From Salinicoccus luteus DSM 17002 (GTDB lineage: Bacteria; Bacillota; Bacilli; Staphylococcales; Salinicoccaceae), in assembly GCF_000712035.1 (NCBI RefSeq), contig NZ_JONV01000009.1, forward strand, positions 62,001 through 126,000: DNA of 64,000 nt, given 5' to 3'. A program made the position numbers and the translations under genes. The notes below the pieces were generated by a model. The model was not told the origin of the DNA, did no database searches, and saw only the letters and a list, made by a program, of their open reading frames with translations. Position 1 is the first letter of the stretch. Each line of letters opens with the position of its first letter. Positions 55,701 to 64,000 of the stretch are shown here, one piece after another.

Positions 55701-56588
55701 CTATGCATTTTTGATACTTTTGAGAAATTGTATTTCTTCGTTCCTGATTTTCATTTTTCTCGCCATGGATACAGCGTTGCGTTTTGAGAAGCAGTCGTAG
55801 TCGTTGCTCCTCACTTCATTCAGAATTTCACGGTAGACAGATAGAGAAACCAGAAGCGGAAGCTGTGAATCCTCCTTATAATGGAGGATTTCTTTTCTGA
55901 AATCATCATAGAGCGCTTCCGCTTCTTTCGCCAGATGCTCCCAGACATCCATGAACGCCTGATCTATCTTTTGTGCTTTAAGCTGTGTCATGGAACAGCC
56001 GTATTCGTTGAGGAGGGAGGCGGGGATATAGACACGTCCATGGTCCCTTATATCTTCACCGATATCCCGCAGTATGTTGGTAATCTGCATGGCGATGCCG
56101 AGTTTTTCTGCATTCGCCTTCCGTTCCTCGGAGAGATCATCGCTCAGGATCGGCAGAAGCAGCTTTCCTACCGATCCTGCAACATGGCTGCTGTAATGGA
56201 TCAGGTCGTCCATCTCTTTCGGCTGCTCGAAATGGATATCCATTTCCTGCCCCCTGACTTGGGCATAAAGCATGGCTTCATCGATATCATAGCGCTCTAC
56301 AACGTCACCGAGCGCGCGCCACGTCGGAGCTTGGGGTACATTTCCTGAAACAAATGCATCAAGCTCTGCTTTAAGCTGTCTGAGATTGGCGCCTCCAGTC
56401 TCCGCATCATCTGCCTGGTCTATGGCATCGTCCGCTATACGGCAGAAGGCATAGATGGCATATACGGCATTTGCATCTGTCCTGGGCAGAGTGGAAAAAG
56501 CATAATAGAAACTTTTGGAGTGCTGTTTGATCAGGGACTGGCACAGCCTGTAATCACTTTCCAGTGAGGGGGTGTAATTTTGGTTCAT
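55701..56588 (-). CDS. crtM: Dehydrosqualene synthase CrtM (squalene/phytoene synthase family)
   Basis: 295 residues. Condenses two farnesyl-PP into the C30 chain 4,4'-diapophytoene. Two DxxxD motifs are visible: DDAIDQADD (about 60-68), followed by NILRDIGEDIRDHGRVYIP (about 180-198). The frame extends upstream to 56717, but ATG 56588 follows GGAG and gives the usual length. Second of the enzymatic steps after fni in this operon. Confidence 0.92.
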   Translation of the reverse strand: MNQNYTPSLESDYRLCQSLIKQHSKSFYYAFSTLPRTDANAVYAIYAFCRIADDAIDQADDAETGGANLRQLKAELDAFVSGNVPQAPTWRALGDVVERYDIDEAMLYAQVRGQEMDIHFEQPKEMDDLIHYSSHVAGSVGKLLLPILSDDLSEERKANAEKLGIAMQITNILRDIGEDIRDHGRVYIPASLLNEYGCSMTQLKAQKIDQAFMDVWEHLAKEAEALYDDFRKEILHYKEDSQLPLLVSLSVYREILNEVRSNDYDCFSKRNAVSMARKMKIRNEEIQFLKSIKNA

Positions 56589-56602
56589 ATTAGCATCTCC
56601 TA

Positions 56603-58102
56603 TCAGTGATTTTCGTCCTTCAACAGCTCTCCAACGGCAATTTTCGAAGACAGAAGTACAATAGGCACTCCAGCCCCGGGGTGGGTGCTGCTGCCTGTAA
56701 AATAAAGGTTTTCGCAATGGGTTGCTTTGCTTTGCGGCCTCAGGTGGTTGCTTTGCACGAGCGTCGGCCGGAGTCCGAATGTCGCACCGTTGTAGGCATT
56801 GAAGCGGCCTTCGAATTCCCGGGGTGTCATCATCTTTTCGGAAACGATCTCCTGTTCAAAGTTCTCCATCCCAGGCAGCATTTTGATCTTGTGGATGATT
56901 TTATTCCGGTACATTTCAGACACTTCATCGGTCCATTCATATTTCATCGTGGCAGTGTCGGAGACAGGCATCAGAATATATAGGCCATCCTTGCCTTCAG
57001 GGGCAAGTGATGCATCAAGTTTGGAAGCGATATACATATAGAGGGAGGGGTCTTCAAGCATATCCCCATCAAAAATCTGATTGATATTCGTGTCCAAGTC
57101 TTCCGAAAAGACGAAATTATGGACATTGTCAATTTCAGGATATTTTCTATCCATCCCGAGATAGAGGACGAAGCATGAGCAGGAATAGTCCATCCTGTCG
57201 ACTTTCTTATCCTGATATTTTCCTTTATTTTCTGGTTCCCTGACCAGGTGTTTCATTGCGTATGGGAAGTCTGCATTGCACATTACATAGTCGGACGGAA
57301 TGAACTTGCCTTCTGATGATACACCGATGGCCTTATTGTCTTCTATGACGATATGATCCACATTCGTCTCGTATTCGATGCTCCCACCCATTTCCATGAA
57401 CAGGCGCTCCATACCGGAAGCCATTGTGCGCATGCCGCCTTTAATGAACCAGACGCCGTAGAGGAATTCTATCATTGGAATAATCGTATAGAGTGAAGGT
57501 CCCTTGAAAGGGGAGATGCCGATATAGAGGGTCTGGAAGCTGATCATCTGTCTCATGCGCTTGTCCTTGATATATTTCTTCATCAGATTCTCGGCATTGC
57601 TCAATGTCTTCAGCTTCATGCCCTGTCCAATCATGAAAGGGTTGTAGAAATCCTTTTTATTCCTGAACGGGCGCTGCAGAAAATGTTTTTTGGCGATATT
57701 GAACCGATGATAGAGGTCACTCAGGTACCTCATGAATCCTTCGGCATCCTCATCACTGATTTCCTCGAACATTTCTATATTCTTCACAAGGTCATTAGTC
57801 ACCTGGTACTGCTTCCGGCCGTTATCGAAATATCCGCTGTACATGGGATCGAGCCGCTGCATGGGGATATAGTCTTCTGGGTCCCGCCCGGCAAGCTCAA
57901 AGACTTCCCTGTACAATTCCGGCATCATAACGATGGTCGGGCCGAGATCGAACTTATAGCCGTCAACATCGATGCGGTTCATCTTGCCTCCGGGTGTGGC
58001 TTCCTTCTCCAGTATTCTTACTTCAAAGCCTTCATGCTGAAGCCGGATTGCACTTGCCAGACCTGCAACGCCTGCCCCAATGATTGTAATCGTCTTTGTC
58101 AT
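56603..58102 (-). CDS. crtN: Diapophytoene desaturase CrtN
   Basis: 499 residues. Introduces double bonds into diapophytoene to give diaponeurosporene or diapolycopene. Rossmann FAD motif TIIGAGVAGLASAIRLQ, then LEKEATPGGKMNRID. C-terminal NLYFTGSSTHPGAGVPIVLLS is the carotenoid desaturase signature. Starts 12 bp after the fni stop and ends 14 bp before crtM. Confidence 0.93.
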   Translation of the reverse strand: MTKTITIIGAGVAGLASAIRLQHEGFEVRILEKEATPGGKMNRIDVDGYKFDLGPTIVMMPELYREVFELAGRDPEDYIPMQRLDPMYSGYFDNGRKQYQVTNDLVKNIEMFEEISDEDAEGFMRYLSDLYHRFNIAKKHFLQRPFRNKKDFYNPFMIGQGMKLKTLSNAENLMKKYIKDKRMRQMISFQTLYIGISPFKGPSLYTIIPMIEFLYGVWFIKGGMRTMASGMERLFMEMGGSIEYETNVDHIVIEDNKAIGVSSEGKFIPSDYVMCNADFPYAMKHLVREPENKGKYQDKKVDRMDYSCSCFVLYLGMDRKYPEIDNVHNFVFSEDLDTNINQIFDGDMLEDPSLYMYIASKLDASLAPEGKDGLYILMPVSDTATMKYEWTDEVSEMYRNKIIHKIKMLPGMENFEQEIVSEKMMTPREFEGRFNAYNGATFGLRPTLVQSNHLRPQSKATHCENLYFTGSSTHPGAGVPIVLLSSKIAVGELLKDENH

Positions 58103-58114
58103 ATCTCTTATTCC

Positions 58115-59164
58115 TCACTTATCCAACGCGCGTTGCCCCTGCCATGAAATGATTTCAGGGCTCAGTATGAGGGGACGGCTGGTAATTTCTCCGATATCTT
58201 TTGCATCAATCATGATGGAAATCTTACGCATTTGATGGTGGAACTGCTCCACATGGTCGATGGCGACTTCGACACCATGGTGCTCGACCTGTTCCAGCAT
58301 CAGCCTGGACATGCCCACGGCTTTAGCCCCGAGAGCCAAACATTTCATGGCATCGAGTGGTGTTTTGATGCCGCCACTTGCCAGTATATGCATATTCCCT
58401 TCAAAAGGCTGGGCTTCAAGGAGGGAGATGACTGTAGAGAGCCCCCAACCGCCCAGGTAGGCCATGTCCTTGTTTTCACGGCGGACATTTTCTATGGATG
58501 CGAAATTGGTCCCCCCCTTGCCGCTGACATCTGCATATTGGACGCCGATATCTTGCAGCGTCTGCAATGTTTCTCTGCTCATGCCGAACCCCACTTCTTT
58601 AATGATCACCGGGACATCGATATGTTTGACGATGCTTTCTATATTGCCCCGCCATGATTTGAAGTTGCGGTCTCCCTCGGGCATGATGAGCTCCTGCGGC
58701 GCATTGATATGTATCTGGAGTGCATCCGCCTCGAGCATGTCCACGGCCCGTTTTGCACCGTCCAGGGAGACATCTGCTCCTACATTCGCAAAAATGATGC
58801 CCTCCGGATACCTGGTCCGGACGATTGTAAACGAATCCGACAGTTCCGGGTGCTTCAGTGCTGCATGCATGGAACCGACCGCCATGGGCAGGCCTGTGGC
58901 CTGGGCCACTTCTGCCAGCTTCCCGTTGATTTCCCGTGTCCATTCACTTCCGCCGGTCATCGCATTGATGTACAAAGGCCGCGGAAGCACAAAAGGTCCA
59001 AAGCGGGTGGAAAGGTCCACATCCTCCATATTGATAGAAGGGATGGACTGATGTACGAAGCGGACATTATCGAAGTCGGAAAAGGCTGTTTGTGAAGCCT
59101 GTTCAAGGGCATGCCTGACATGCTCATTTTTTCGTCGGCTCCTTGGATCTGTTTCCCTGCGCAT
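58115..59164 (-). CDS. fni: Isopentenyl-diphosphate delta-isomerase, type 2
   Basis: 349 residues. FMN- and NADPH-dependent interconversion of IPP and DMAPP. Motifs: RRKNEHVRHAL at the N-terminus, INAMTGGSEWTREIN, NVGADVSLD, HINAPQELIMPEGDRNFKSW, and the FMN-phosphate segment ILASGGIKTPLDAMKCLALGAKAVGM. ATG 59164 is after AGGAAGGGG; the longer frame to 59260 is rejected. First gene of the carotenoid operon, which gives a dedicated supply of C5 precursor. Confidence 0.93.
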   Translation of the reverse strand: MRRETDPRSRRKNEHVRHALEQASQTAFSDFDNVRFVHQSIPSINMEDVDLSTRFGPFVLPRPLYINAMTGGSEWTREINGKLAEVAQATGLPMAVGSMHAALKHPELSDSFTIVRTRYPEGIIFANVGADVSLDGAKRAVDMLEADALQIHINAPQELIMPEGDRNFKSWRGNIESIVKHIDVPVIIKEVGFGMSRETLQTLQDIGVQYADVSGKGGTNFASIENVRRENKDMAYLGGWGLSTVISLLEAQPFEGNMHILASGGIKTPLDAMKCLALGAKAVGMSRLMLEQVEHHGVEVAIDHVEQFHHQMRKISIMIDAKDIGEITSRPLILSPEIISWQGQRALDK

Positions 59165-59296
59165 TCCCTGTCCCCTTCCTTTCTGTCTCTTTCTGATTTT
59201 AATTGATGCCGCTGCTTCAGCCGGTGACGATGTAACGCTGGCTGCTGATGACCACTCCAATGCAAATGGAAAGGAATGTTACATAAGGTCATTTGG

Positions 59297-59364
59297 TTGT
59301 ATACCATTATCAGTGATAACGATATGATTTGTAAAATGATAAGGCGCAGGTGAGTGGTATACAA
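59297..59364 (-). promoter_or_regulatory. Promoter of the fni-crt operon embedded in inverted repeats
   Basis: On the minus strand TTTACA (59335-59330), an 18-bp spacer and GATAAT (59311-59306). TTATCA-G-TGATAA (59307-59319), a perfect dyad, overlaps the -10. A second 10-bp inverted repeat, TTGTATACCA (59297-59306) and TGGTATACAA (59355-59364), brackets the promoter 48 bp apart. Either could be an operator. Confidence 0.6.
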
Positions 59365-59392
59365 AAAAGCACCGGACGGGTGTCCGGCGCTT
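59363..59392 (-). terminator. Terminator of the second BCCT gene
   Basis: GCACCGGAC and GTCCGGCGC arms (one mismatch) with a GGGT loop, followed on the minus strand by a run of six T. Confidence 0.85.
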
Positions 59393-59402
59393 CTCCAGGA
59401 AA

Positions 59403-61022
59403 CTATTGATTCTGATTGTCTGCTTCCTGCTCGGCTTTTATTTCTTCTGCACGTTCGCGCTTGGATTTCTCTATATAGTCCTTCATGCGCTGCCTGTTCG
59501 GTGTAATGGAAAGCCCGAGATACTTGCGTTCTTCGTCTGCATCCTTATAGAAGGACACCATCATCGAAATGATGATGAAACTGAACGGGAAGGCTGAAAT
59601 GATTGCTGCCGACTGCAATGCGGCAAGGCCTGTATCTCCACCTGACAGAAGCAGGACGAAGGCGATGGAGGATAATGCAATACCCCACACGATTTTTATC
59701 TTGTTGGACGGCTGGAGAGAGCCGAATGCCGTCTGCATGCCGAGCACATACGTGGCAGAGTCGGCGGAAGTTACAAAGAATGATGAAACGAGCAGCAGTG
59801 CGAGGACTGACAGCACCATGCTCATTGGCAGTTCATTGAATATGCCGAACAGCATCGTTTCGACATTCATGTCGAAGATGGCTGGTGCAGTCTTTCCGAT
59901 TTCAATGCCTGTGACACCAAACACACTGAACCAGACGATGCTGACGAGTGTCGGGACAAGCAGCACTGCCAATACGAATTCACGCACTGACCGTCCTCGG
60001 GAGACCCTTGCTATGAATATGCCGACGAAAGGACTCCAGCTCATCCACCAGCCCCAGTAGTAGATGGTCCACACTTCGAGCCATTCGCTTTTCTGCTGGT
60101 TCAGGGGTGCGACGTCAAGACTGTTGTAAAGGAACGTATCGAGCATGGCACCTGTGGATGTATTCATCATATTGAGAATCATCATTGTCGGGCCGAGGAT
60201 GAGTACGGCAATGAGAAGAATACCCGCAAGGCCCATATTCAGGTTGCTCAAGTACTGGATTCCCTTGCTCAGTCCGCTCCATGCACTGATCAGGAACAGG
60301 AGTGTAACGACTGCTATGATGATGCCCTGAACCATGATGTTGATGGGTAGACCAAAGAGGTAGTTCAATCCACCATTAATCTGCAGTGTGCCGACACCAA
60401 GGGATACGGCGACACCGATGATGGTGGCAAACACGGAAAGCACATCCACAGCAATGCCGATCGGACCGTCGACACGGTCTCCGAGTATCGGTCTCAGAGT
60501 CTTGGACAGAAGTCCGACCTCACCCTTCCTGAACTGTGAATACGCGAGAGCCAGTGCCACGACGCCATACATCGCCCATGCGTGGAAACCGTAGTGGAAG
60601 AACGTCGAGCGCAATGCCTCCACCATGGCGGCATCCGTTTCAGGATCAGCCGTCGGCGGCCCCATATAATGCTGGATCGGTTCCGCTGCACCGTAGAATA
60701 CAAGTCCGATCCCCATCCCCGCACTGAACAGCATGGCGAGCCATGAGATGGTCCGGAATTCCGGTTTATGATAAGGTTTTCCGAGCTTCAGCTTGCCGAT
60801 TGGACTGAAGACAAGGAAGATGCAGAAGAATACCATCAATGTGGTGATGATCAGATAGTACCAGCCGAAGTATTCAATGACCCACGATCCGACGCTGCCA
60901 GTAATCTGTCCGAAGCGATCCGGGAAAATGGCCCCCAATATCACCATGATGCCGACGATTATGGAGGCATAGATGAAGACTTTGGATAGTTTTCTACCGC
61001 TGGGTTGTGTAGAGTTTTCCAT
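59403..61022 (-). CDS. BCCT-family betaine/choline/carnitine transporter (copy 2)
   Basis: 539 residues, twelve TM helices, closely related over its whole length to the copy at 15342-16955. TM3 reads MGIGLVFYGAAEP (SxSEP in copy 1) and TM8 contains TIYYWGWWMSWSPFVGIF. The differing residues near the substrate cage suggest another substrate preference. The C-terminus is charged and glutamate-rich. ATG 61022 lies eleven bases after AAGGAGG; the frame to 61124 lacks support. Confidence 0.9.
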   Translation of the reverse strand: MENSTQPSGRKLSKVFIYASIIVGIMVILGAIFPDRFGQITGSVGSWVIEYFGWYYLIITTLMVFFCIFLVFSPIGKLKLGKPYHKPEFRTISWLAMLFSAGMGIGLVFYGAAEPIQHYMGPPTADPETDAAMVEALRSTFFHYGFHAWAMYGVVALALAYSQFRKGEVGLLSKTLRPILGDRVDGPIGIAVDVLSVFATIIGVAVSLGVGTLQINGGLNYLFGLPINIMVQGIIIAVVTLLFLISAWSGLSKGIQYLSNLNMGLAGILLIAVLILGPTMMILNMMNTSTGAMLDTFLYNSLDVAPLNQQKSEWLEVWTIYYWGWWMSWSPFVGIFIARVSRGRSVREFVLAVLLVPTLVSIVWFSVFGVTGIEIGKTAPAIFDMNVETMLFGIFNELPMSMVLSVLALLLVSSFFVTSADSATYVLGMQTAFGSLQPSNKIKIVWGIALSSIAFVLLLSGGDTGLAALQSAAIISAFPFSFIIISMMVSFYKDADEERKYLGLSITPNRQRMKDYIEKSKRERAEEIKAEQEADNQNQ

Positions 61023-61269
61023 TGGACAGAAGTCCTCCTTTAATTTGCATATTTGTATAATAATTATCAGTAATAGTCCCAGTGTAAAAAGTGATTTTAA
61101 GCACAACGTTATATATAATAACAAATCAGCCGGGTGATTACAACTTCATAATTGGACAAACGCTTCATTGCTATACCTTGAGGCAACACCTTTTACAGAA
61201 ATTGATTACCGTGGTAACATCTTTTGGCATAAATGTAACTGGAATCTTGAAAGCGGAGGACAGGATGAA

Positions 61270-62505
61270 ATGAACCAGCCCAAAATAGGCATACAAAATA
61301 ATCTTTCACAATTCATACTCCTCGTGGTGGCAAACCTCTTTGTCGGATCCATGGTGGGGATAGAAAGGACAGTGCTGCCTCTGCTTGGCGAAGAGCAGTT
61401 CGGGCTTGCCTCCACGAGTGCTGCGCTGAGCTTCATCATCAGCTTCGGCTTTTCCAAGGCGATCATCAATTATTTTGCGGGGAGTATTGCAGATAGATAT
61501 GGACGTAAGAAAGTGCTGCTGGCAGGATGGGTCATCGGTCTGCTGGTCCCTGTACTGATCATATTTGCACATGCCTGGTGGGTGATCGTTGTGGCCAATG
61601 TGCTGCTCGGCATCAATCAGGGGCTCGCCTGGTCGATGACGGTGAATATGAAGGTCGATTTATCCAAGGCCGACCAGAGGGGAACGGCAGTAGGGTTGAA
61701 TGAATTTGCAGGATACTCCGGGGTGGCCATTCTGGCGGCTGTATCAGGATATGTGGCTTCCACCTACTCATTACGGCCTGAGCCTTTCTATATCGGTATA
61801 GCGGTTGGCCTCGTCGGTCTTTTTATGGCCTTGATTATAAAAGATACAGAAGGTCATCTGAAGGTGCAGATGGAACAGTCGAGTGGAGAAAAGAACGATC
61901 TGTCGGCAAAAACAGTCTTCCAGAAGACTACATGGCAGGACCGGAACCTCTCAACTGCAAGTTTTGCAGGCATGTCCACCAACCTGAAGGATGGTATGGC
62001 ATGGGGGCTCTTCCCCCTCTACTTCACGACTGTTGGCTTGAGTGTCAGCCAGATTGGTACGATTGTAGCTGTATACCCTGCTGCGTGGGGTGTTTTCCAG
62101 CTCTTTACCGGAGTGTTGAGCGATAGGCTGGGGCGGAAAAAACTCATCACTTACGGAATGTGGACGCAGGCTGCCGCGTTGTGGTTCATTCTGGCTGTAG
62201 AGAGTTATCCCCTTTGGATGATAGGCGCCATACTGCTTGGTATCGGAACAGCGATGGTCTATCCGACACTGCAGGCGGCCATCAGTGATGTTGCCGCTCC
62301 GGGATGGCGGGCTTCCTCCATGGGGGTATACCGGTTCTGGAGGGACAGCGGGTATGCTTTTGGTGCAATACTGGCGGGCATCATTGCGGACTTCATGGGT
62401 GTTACATGGGCAATCGGACTGGTGGCACTGATGCCATTCATCGCAGGCTTGATGTCCCGGTTCCGACTCGAGGAAACTCTGAAGCCGAGTAATAGGAAAC
62501 AGTAA
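61270..62505 (+). CDS. MFS transporter
   Basis: 411 residues, twelve TM helices. Motif A between TM2 and TM3 reads GSIADRYGRKKVLLAG, echoed in the second half by GVLSDRLGRKKLITYG. Substrate unknown; the GSMVGIERTVLPLLGEEQFG start resembles multidrug and sugar-export relatives. GGAGG lies ten bases before ATG 61270. The region to the divergent BCCT gene carries TTACC-GT-GGTAA (61204-61215), a possible operator. Confidence 0.85.
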   Translation: MNQPKIGIQNNLSQFILLVVANLFVGSMVGIERTVLPLLGEEQFGLASTSAALSFIISFGFSKAIINYFAGSIADRYGRKKVLLAGWVIGLLVPVLIIFAHAWWVIVVANVLLGINQGLAWSMTVNMKVDLSKADQRGTAVGLNEFAGYSGVAILAAVSGYVASTYSLRPEPFYIGIAVGLVGLFMALIIKDTEGHLKVQMEQSSGEKNDLSAKTVFQKTTWQDRNLSTASFAGMSTNLKDGMAWGLFPLYFTTVGLSVSQIGTIVAVYPAAWGVFQLFTGVLSDRLGRKKLITYGMWTQAAALWFILAVESYPLWMIGAILLGIGTAMVYPTLQAAISDVAAPGWRASSMGVYRFWRDSGYAFGAILAGIIADFMGVTWAIGLVALMPFIAGLMSRFRLEETLKPSNRKQ

Positions 62506-62537
62506 CCAATGCATTGCTTTGGATGGATTGGTTTTTT
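62504..62537 (+). terminator. Terminator of the MFS gene
   Basis: AACCAAT and ATTGGTT arms around a 16-nt loop, ending in TTTTTT. The hairpin begins at the stop codon. Confidence 0.7.
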
Positions 62538-62633
62538 AATTCACCAATAATCTAATGGACTGGGATATTGAATGCTATAACCTATGAAATATAGGGAAAT
62601 GAAAAGGGAATAAACAACAGGAGGCGGAGGAAC

Positions 62634-63833
62634 ATGCGGCATCTGTACTACCGAACATATCAGAAGGTCATGAAGCCCACCATAAAATATATGCCCTGGA
62701 GAACCCCATTGGTCTTTGAAGGAGTACACAGTCTGGACCGTCTGCCTGGGCTCGTCAGTGCTGCCGGCATAAGAAGGCTGTTCATCGTTACCGATAAGGG
62801 GATACTGGAAACGGGTCTCATGGACAGGACGATGGAACAGCTTGAAATGAGGGGCATCCGCTGTACCGTCTATAGTGATACTGCGTCCAACCCCGATGTT
62901 CAGAACGTGGAAGCGGCAGTGCTTCAGTATCATGACCAGCAATGTGAAGGGATTGTGGCTTTCGGTGGCGGTTCGGCAATGGATTGTGCAAAATGTGTGG
63001 GTGCCAGAGTTGCCCGGCCTGAAAAAACTCTATCCGACATGCGTGGTGTCTTTAAGGTGAGGAAGAACATGCCGCCTTTTTTTGCGGTGCCGACCACTTC
63101 CGGTACAGGAAGTGAAGGTACTCTGGCCGCTGTCATTTCAAACAGGGACACGAGGGACAAATATGCTCTGATGGATACTTCGCTTATTCCTCATGTGGCC
63201 ATAATCGATCCATTTCTTACATTGGACCTTCCTCAAGGGGTTACTGCAATGACAGGGATGGATGCACTGACCCATGCAGTGGAATCATATATTGGCAGGA
63301 GCAGCACCCGGCAAACGGAAGCATATGCCAAAGAGGCAGTGGCGCTCATATTCGGCAATCTTGAAGCAGCATATGACAATGGACATGACCTGCAGGCGAG
63401 GGAAGGCATGCAGCAGGCCGCCTTGAAGGCAGGACTGGCATTCACGCGTGCCTATGTCGGTAATATCCATGCGATTGCACATACCCTGGGCGGGTTTTAT
63501 AATATCCCTCACGGTCTGGCTAACGCCGTTATAATGCCGCACGTACTCGAATACTACGGGAATGCGGTGCACAAACCGCTTTCAGAACTGGCGGATATTG
63601 CAAGGGTTGGATGCTTGACGGATACTGAACAGATGAAGGCGGCGGCGTTCATTGGAGCAGTCAGAAGGCTGAATGAAAAGATGGGTCTGCCGGACAGGAT
63701 AGAAGGAATAAAAGAGAGGGATATTCCTGATATGGTGGAAAATGCCTATCATGAAGCGAATCCTCTCTATCCTGTGCCGGTGATTTTTGACAGGTCTGAC
63801 TTCGAGAATATCTATCATGAAATCAGAAAATGA
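62634..63833 (+). CDS. Iron-containing (group III) alcohol dehydrogenase
   Basis: 399 residues. NAD-binding GGGSAMDCAK (about 105-114), PTTSGTGSE (about 150), then a metal site with TGMDALTHAVE and HAIAHTLGGFYNIPHG (the three histidines and an aspartate binding Fe2+). Substrates could be glycerol-related diols, butanol or lactaldehyde. AGGAGGCGGAGG is a strong RBS. It faces a probable dhaM gene, so a link with dihydroxyacetone or diol metabolism is plausible but unproven. Confidence 0.9.
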   Translation: MRHLYYRTYQKVMKPTIKYMPWRTPLVFEGVHSLDRLPGLVSAAGIRRLFIVTDKGILETGLMDRTMEQLEMRGIRCTVYSDTASNPDVQNVEAAVLQYHDQQCEGIVAFGGGSAMDCAKCVGARVARPEKTLSDMRGVFKVRKNMPPFFAVPTTSGTGSEGTLAAVISNRDTRDKYALMDTSLIPHVAIIDPFLTLDLPQGVTAMTGMDALTHAVESYIGRSSTRQTEAYAKEAVALIFGNLEAAYDNGHDLQAREGMQQAALKAGLAFTRAYVGNIHAIAHTLGGFYNIPHGLANAVIMPHVLEYYGNAVHKPLSELADIARVGCLTDTEQMKAAAFIGAVRRLNEKMGLPDRIEGIKERDIPDMVENAYHEANPLYPVPVIFDRSDFENIYHEIRK

Positions 63834-63837
63834 AAAA

Positions 63838-63867
63838 CTCCCGCAATCCTATCGATGGTTGCGGGAG
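63838..63867 (-). terminator. Terminator of the probable dhaM gene
   Basis: CTCCCGCAA and TTGCGGGAG arms around a 12-nt loop. The T-run is on the minus strand (GTTTTTC). Confidence 0.85.
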
Positions 63868-63879
63868 CAGTATTAGTCT

Positions 63880-64000
63880 CTACTTTTTCATGGTCTTGAG
63901 CTTTTCGAGAATATCTTCCGTCGAGGAACCTACACTGTTCTCAACGGCAGCGAGAAAGCTGCCTTCAACTATTGGTGATTCTGAAATATGTAGTTGATGT
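63880..64000 (-). CDS. dhaM: Probable PTS-dependent dihydroxyacetone kinase phosphotransfer subunit DhaM, C-terminal fragment
   Basis: Only the last 39 codons lie in the window; the 5' part is beyond the right edge. The visible end reads HISESPIVEGSFLAAVENSV and then GSSTEDILEKLKTMKK. The SESPIVEGSFLAAVE block resembles the conserved C-terminus of the DhaM EIIA-like domain (APIVEGA.AAAVEAS). DhaM carries phosphate from HPr to the DhaL-DhaK complex. The fragment is short, so confidence is moderate. Confidence 0.55.
   Translation of the reverse strand, partial: HQLHISESPIVEGSFLAAVENSVGSSTEDILEKLKTMKK

Noticed and set aside
1-64000. CRISPR array, prophage or rRNA operon
   Set aside because: No regularly spaced repeats, phage structural genes or rRNA sequences were seen.

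Overview
The window looks like chromosomal DNA of a low- to mid-GC, halotolerant Firmicute of the family Staphylococcaceae. The main evidence is a complete walR-walK-walH-walI-walJ operon followed within about 1 kb by rlmH (orfX, the SCC target gene), an IsaA/SceD-type secreted transglycosylase, Staphylococcus-like pflBA and nrdDG, and C30 carotenoid (staphyloxanthin-type) crt genes. Three osmolyte uptake systems (two BCCT carriers and an OpuB/OpuC-like ABC transporter), the acidic proteins and the moderate GC content suggest a Salinicoccus- or Jeotgalicoccus-like organism rather than Staphylococcus itself. This is inference from gene content, not a database match.

Layout. 1-1.8 kb: sulfate assimilation on the minus strand (cysH, then cysJ running off the left edge), with a set of dyads upstream of cysH. 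2.2-2.4 kb: tRNA-Glu and tRNA-Asp. 2.5-8 kb: the essential cell-wall two-component operon wal. 8.0-8.2 kb: a dense cluster of DnaA boxes. 8.2-9.5 kb: an accessory YubB-like gene and rlmH with an apparently empty SCC attachment site. 9.5-20 kb: membrane and envelope functions (VTT protein, C45 acylase, pseudouridine synthase, flotillin, SceD) and osmoprotection (BCCT, OpuB/OpuC), plus a pterin dehydratase. 20-29 kb: a nucleoside deaminase, a DUF488 protein, a formate dehydrogenase with its DUF1641 partner, an AraC/GyrI regulator, an Old Yellow Enzyme, a small membrane peptide gene and a nitroreductase. 28.8-39.9 kb: CHAP protein, DoxX-like protein, class III FBPase, methyltransferase, Hsp20 under an apparent CtsR box, a PaiA/PaiB pair, a lipoprotein, a TDT carrier, two heme-degrading ABM-fold proteins, and LysE and MATE exporters.

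40-46.7 kb is an anaerobic glycyl-radical island. pflB-pflA lies behind a Rex-type operator and nrdD-nrdG behind a tandem pair of NrdR boxes, with an aldo/keto reductase between them. 46.7-53 kb holds a medium-chain reductase, a TehB-like methyltransferase, a serine-recombinase-like protein that has lost catalytic residues, a SulP carrier with UspA, and a CPA1 antiporter. 53-59.2 kb is one minus-strand operon fni-crtN-crtM-crtP-crtQ, which joins isoprenoid isomerisation to C30 carotenoid synthesis and glycosylation. Its promoter is embedded in inverted repeats. 59.4-64 kb carries the second BCCT carrier, an MFS transporter, an iron-dependent alcohol dehydrogenase and the 3' end of a probable dhaM.

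I found no CRISPR array, rRNA, intact insertion sequence, prophage or ccr gene. The most interesting points are the DnaA-box cluster beside rlmH, the degenerate recombinase next to sulP, the unannotated 47-residue membrane peptide gene, the symmetric nested dyad at 28.8 kb and the operator architecture of the fni-crt operon.
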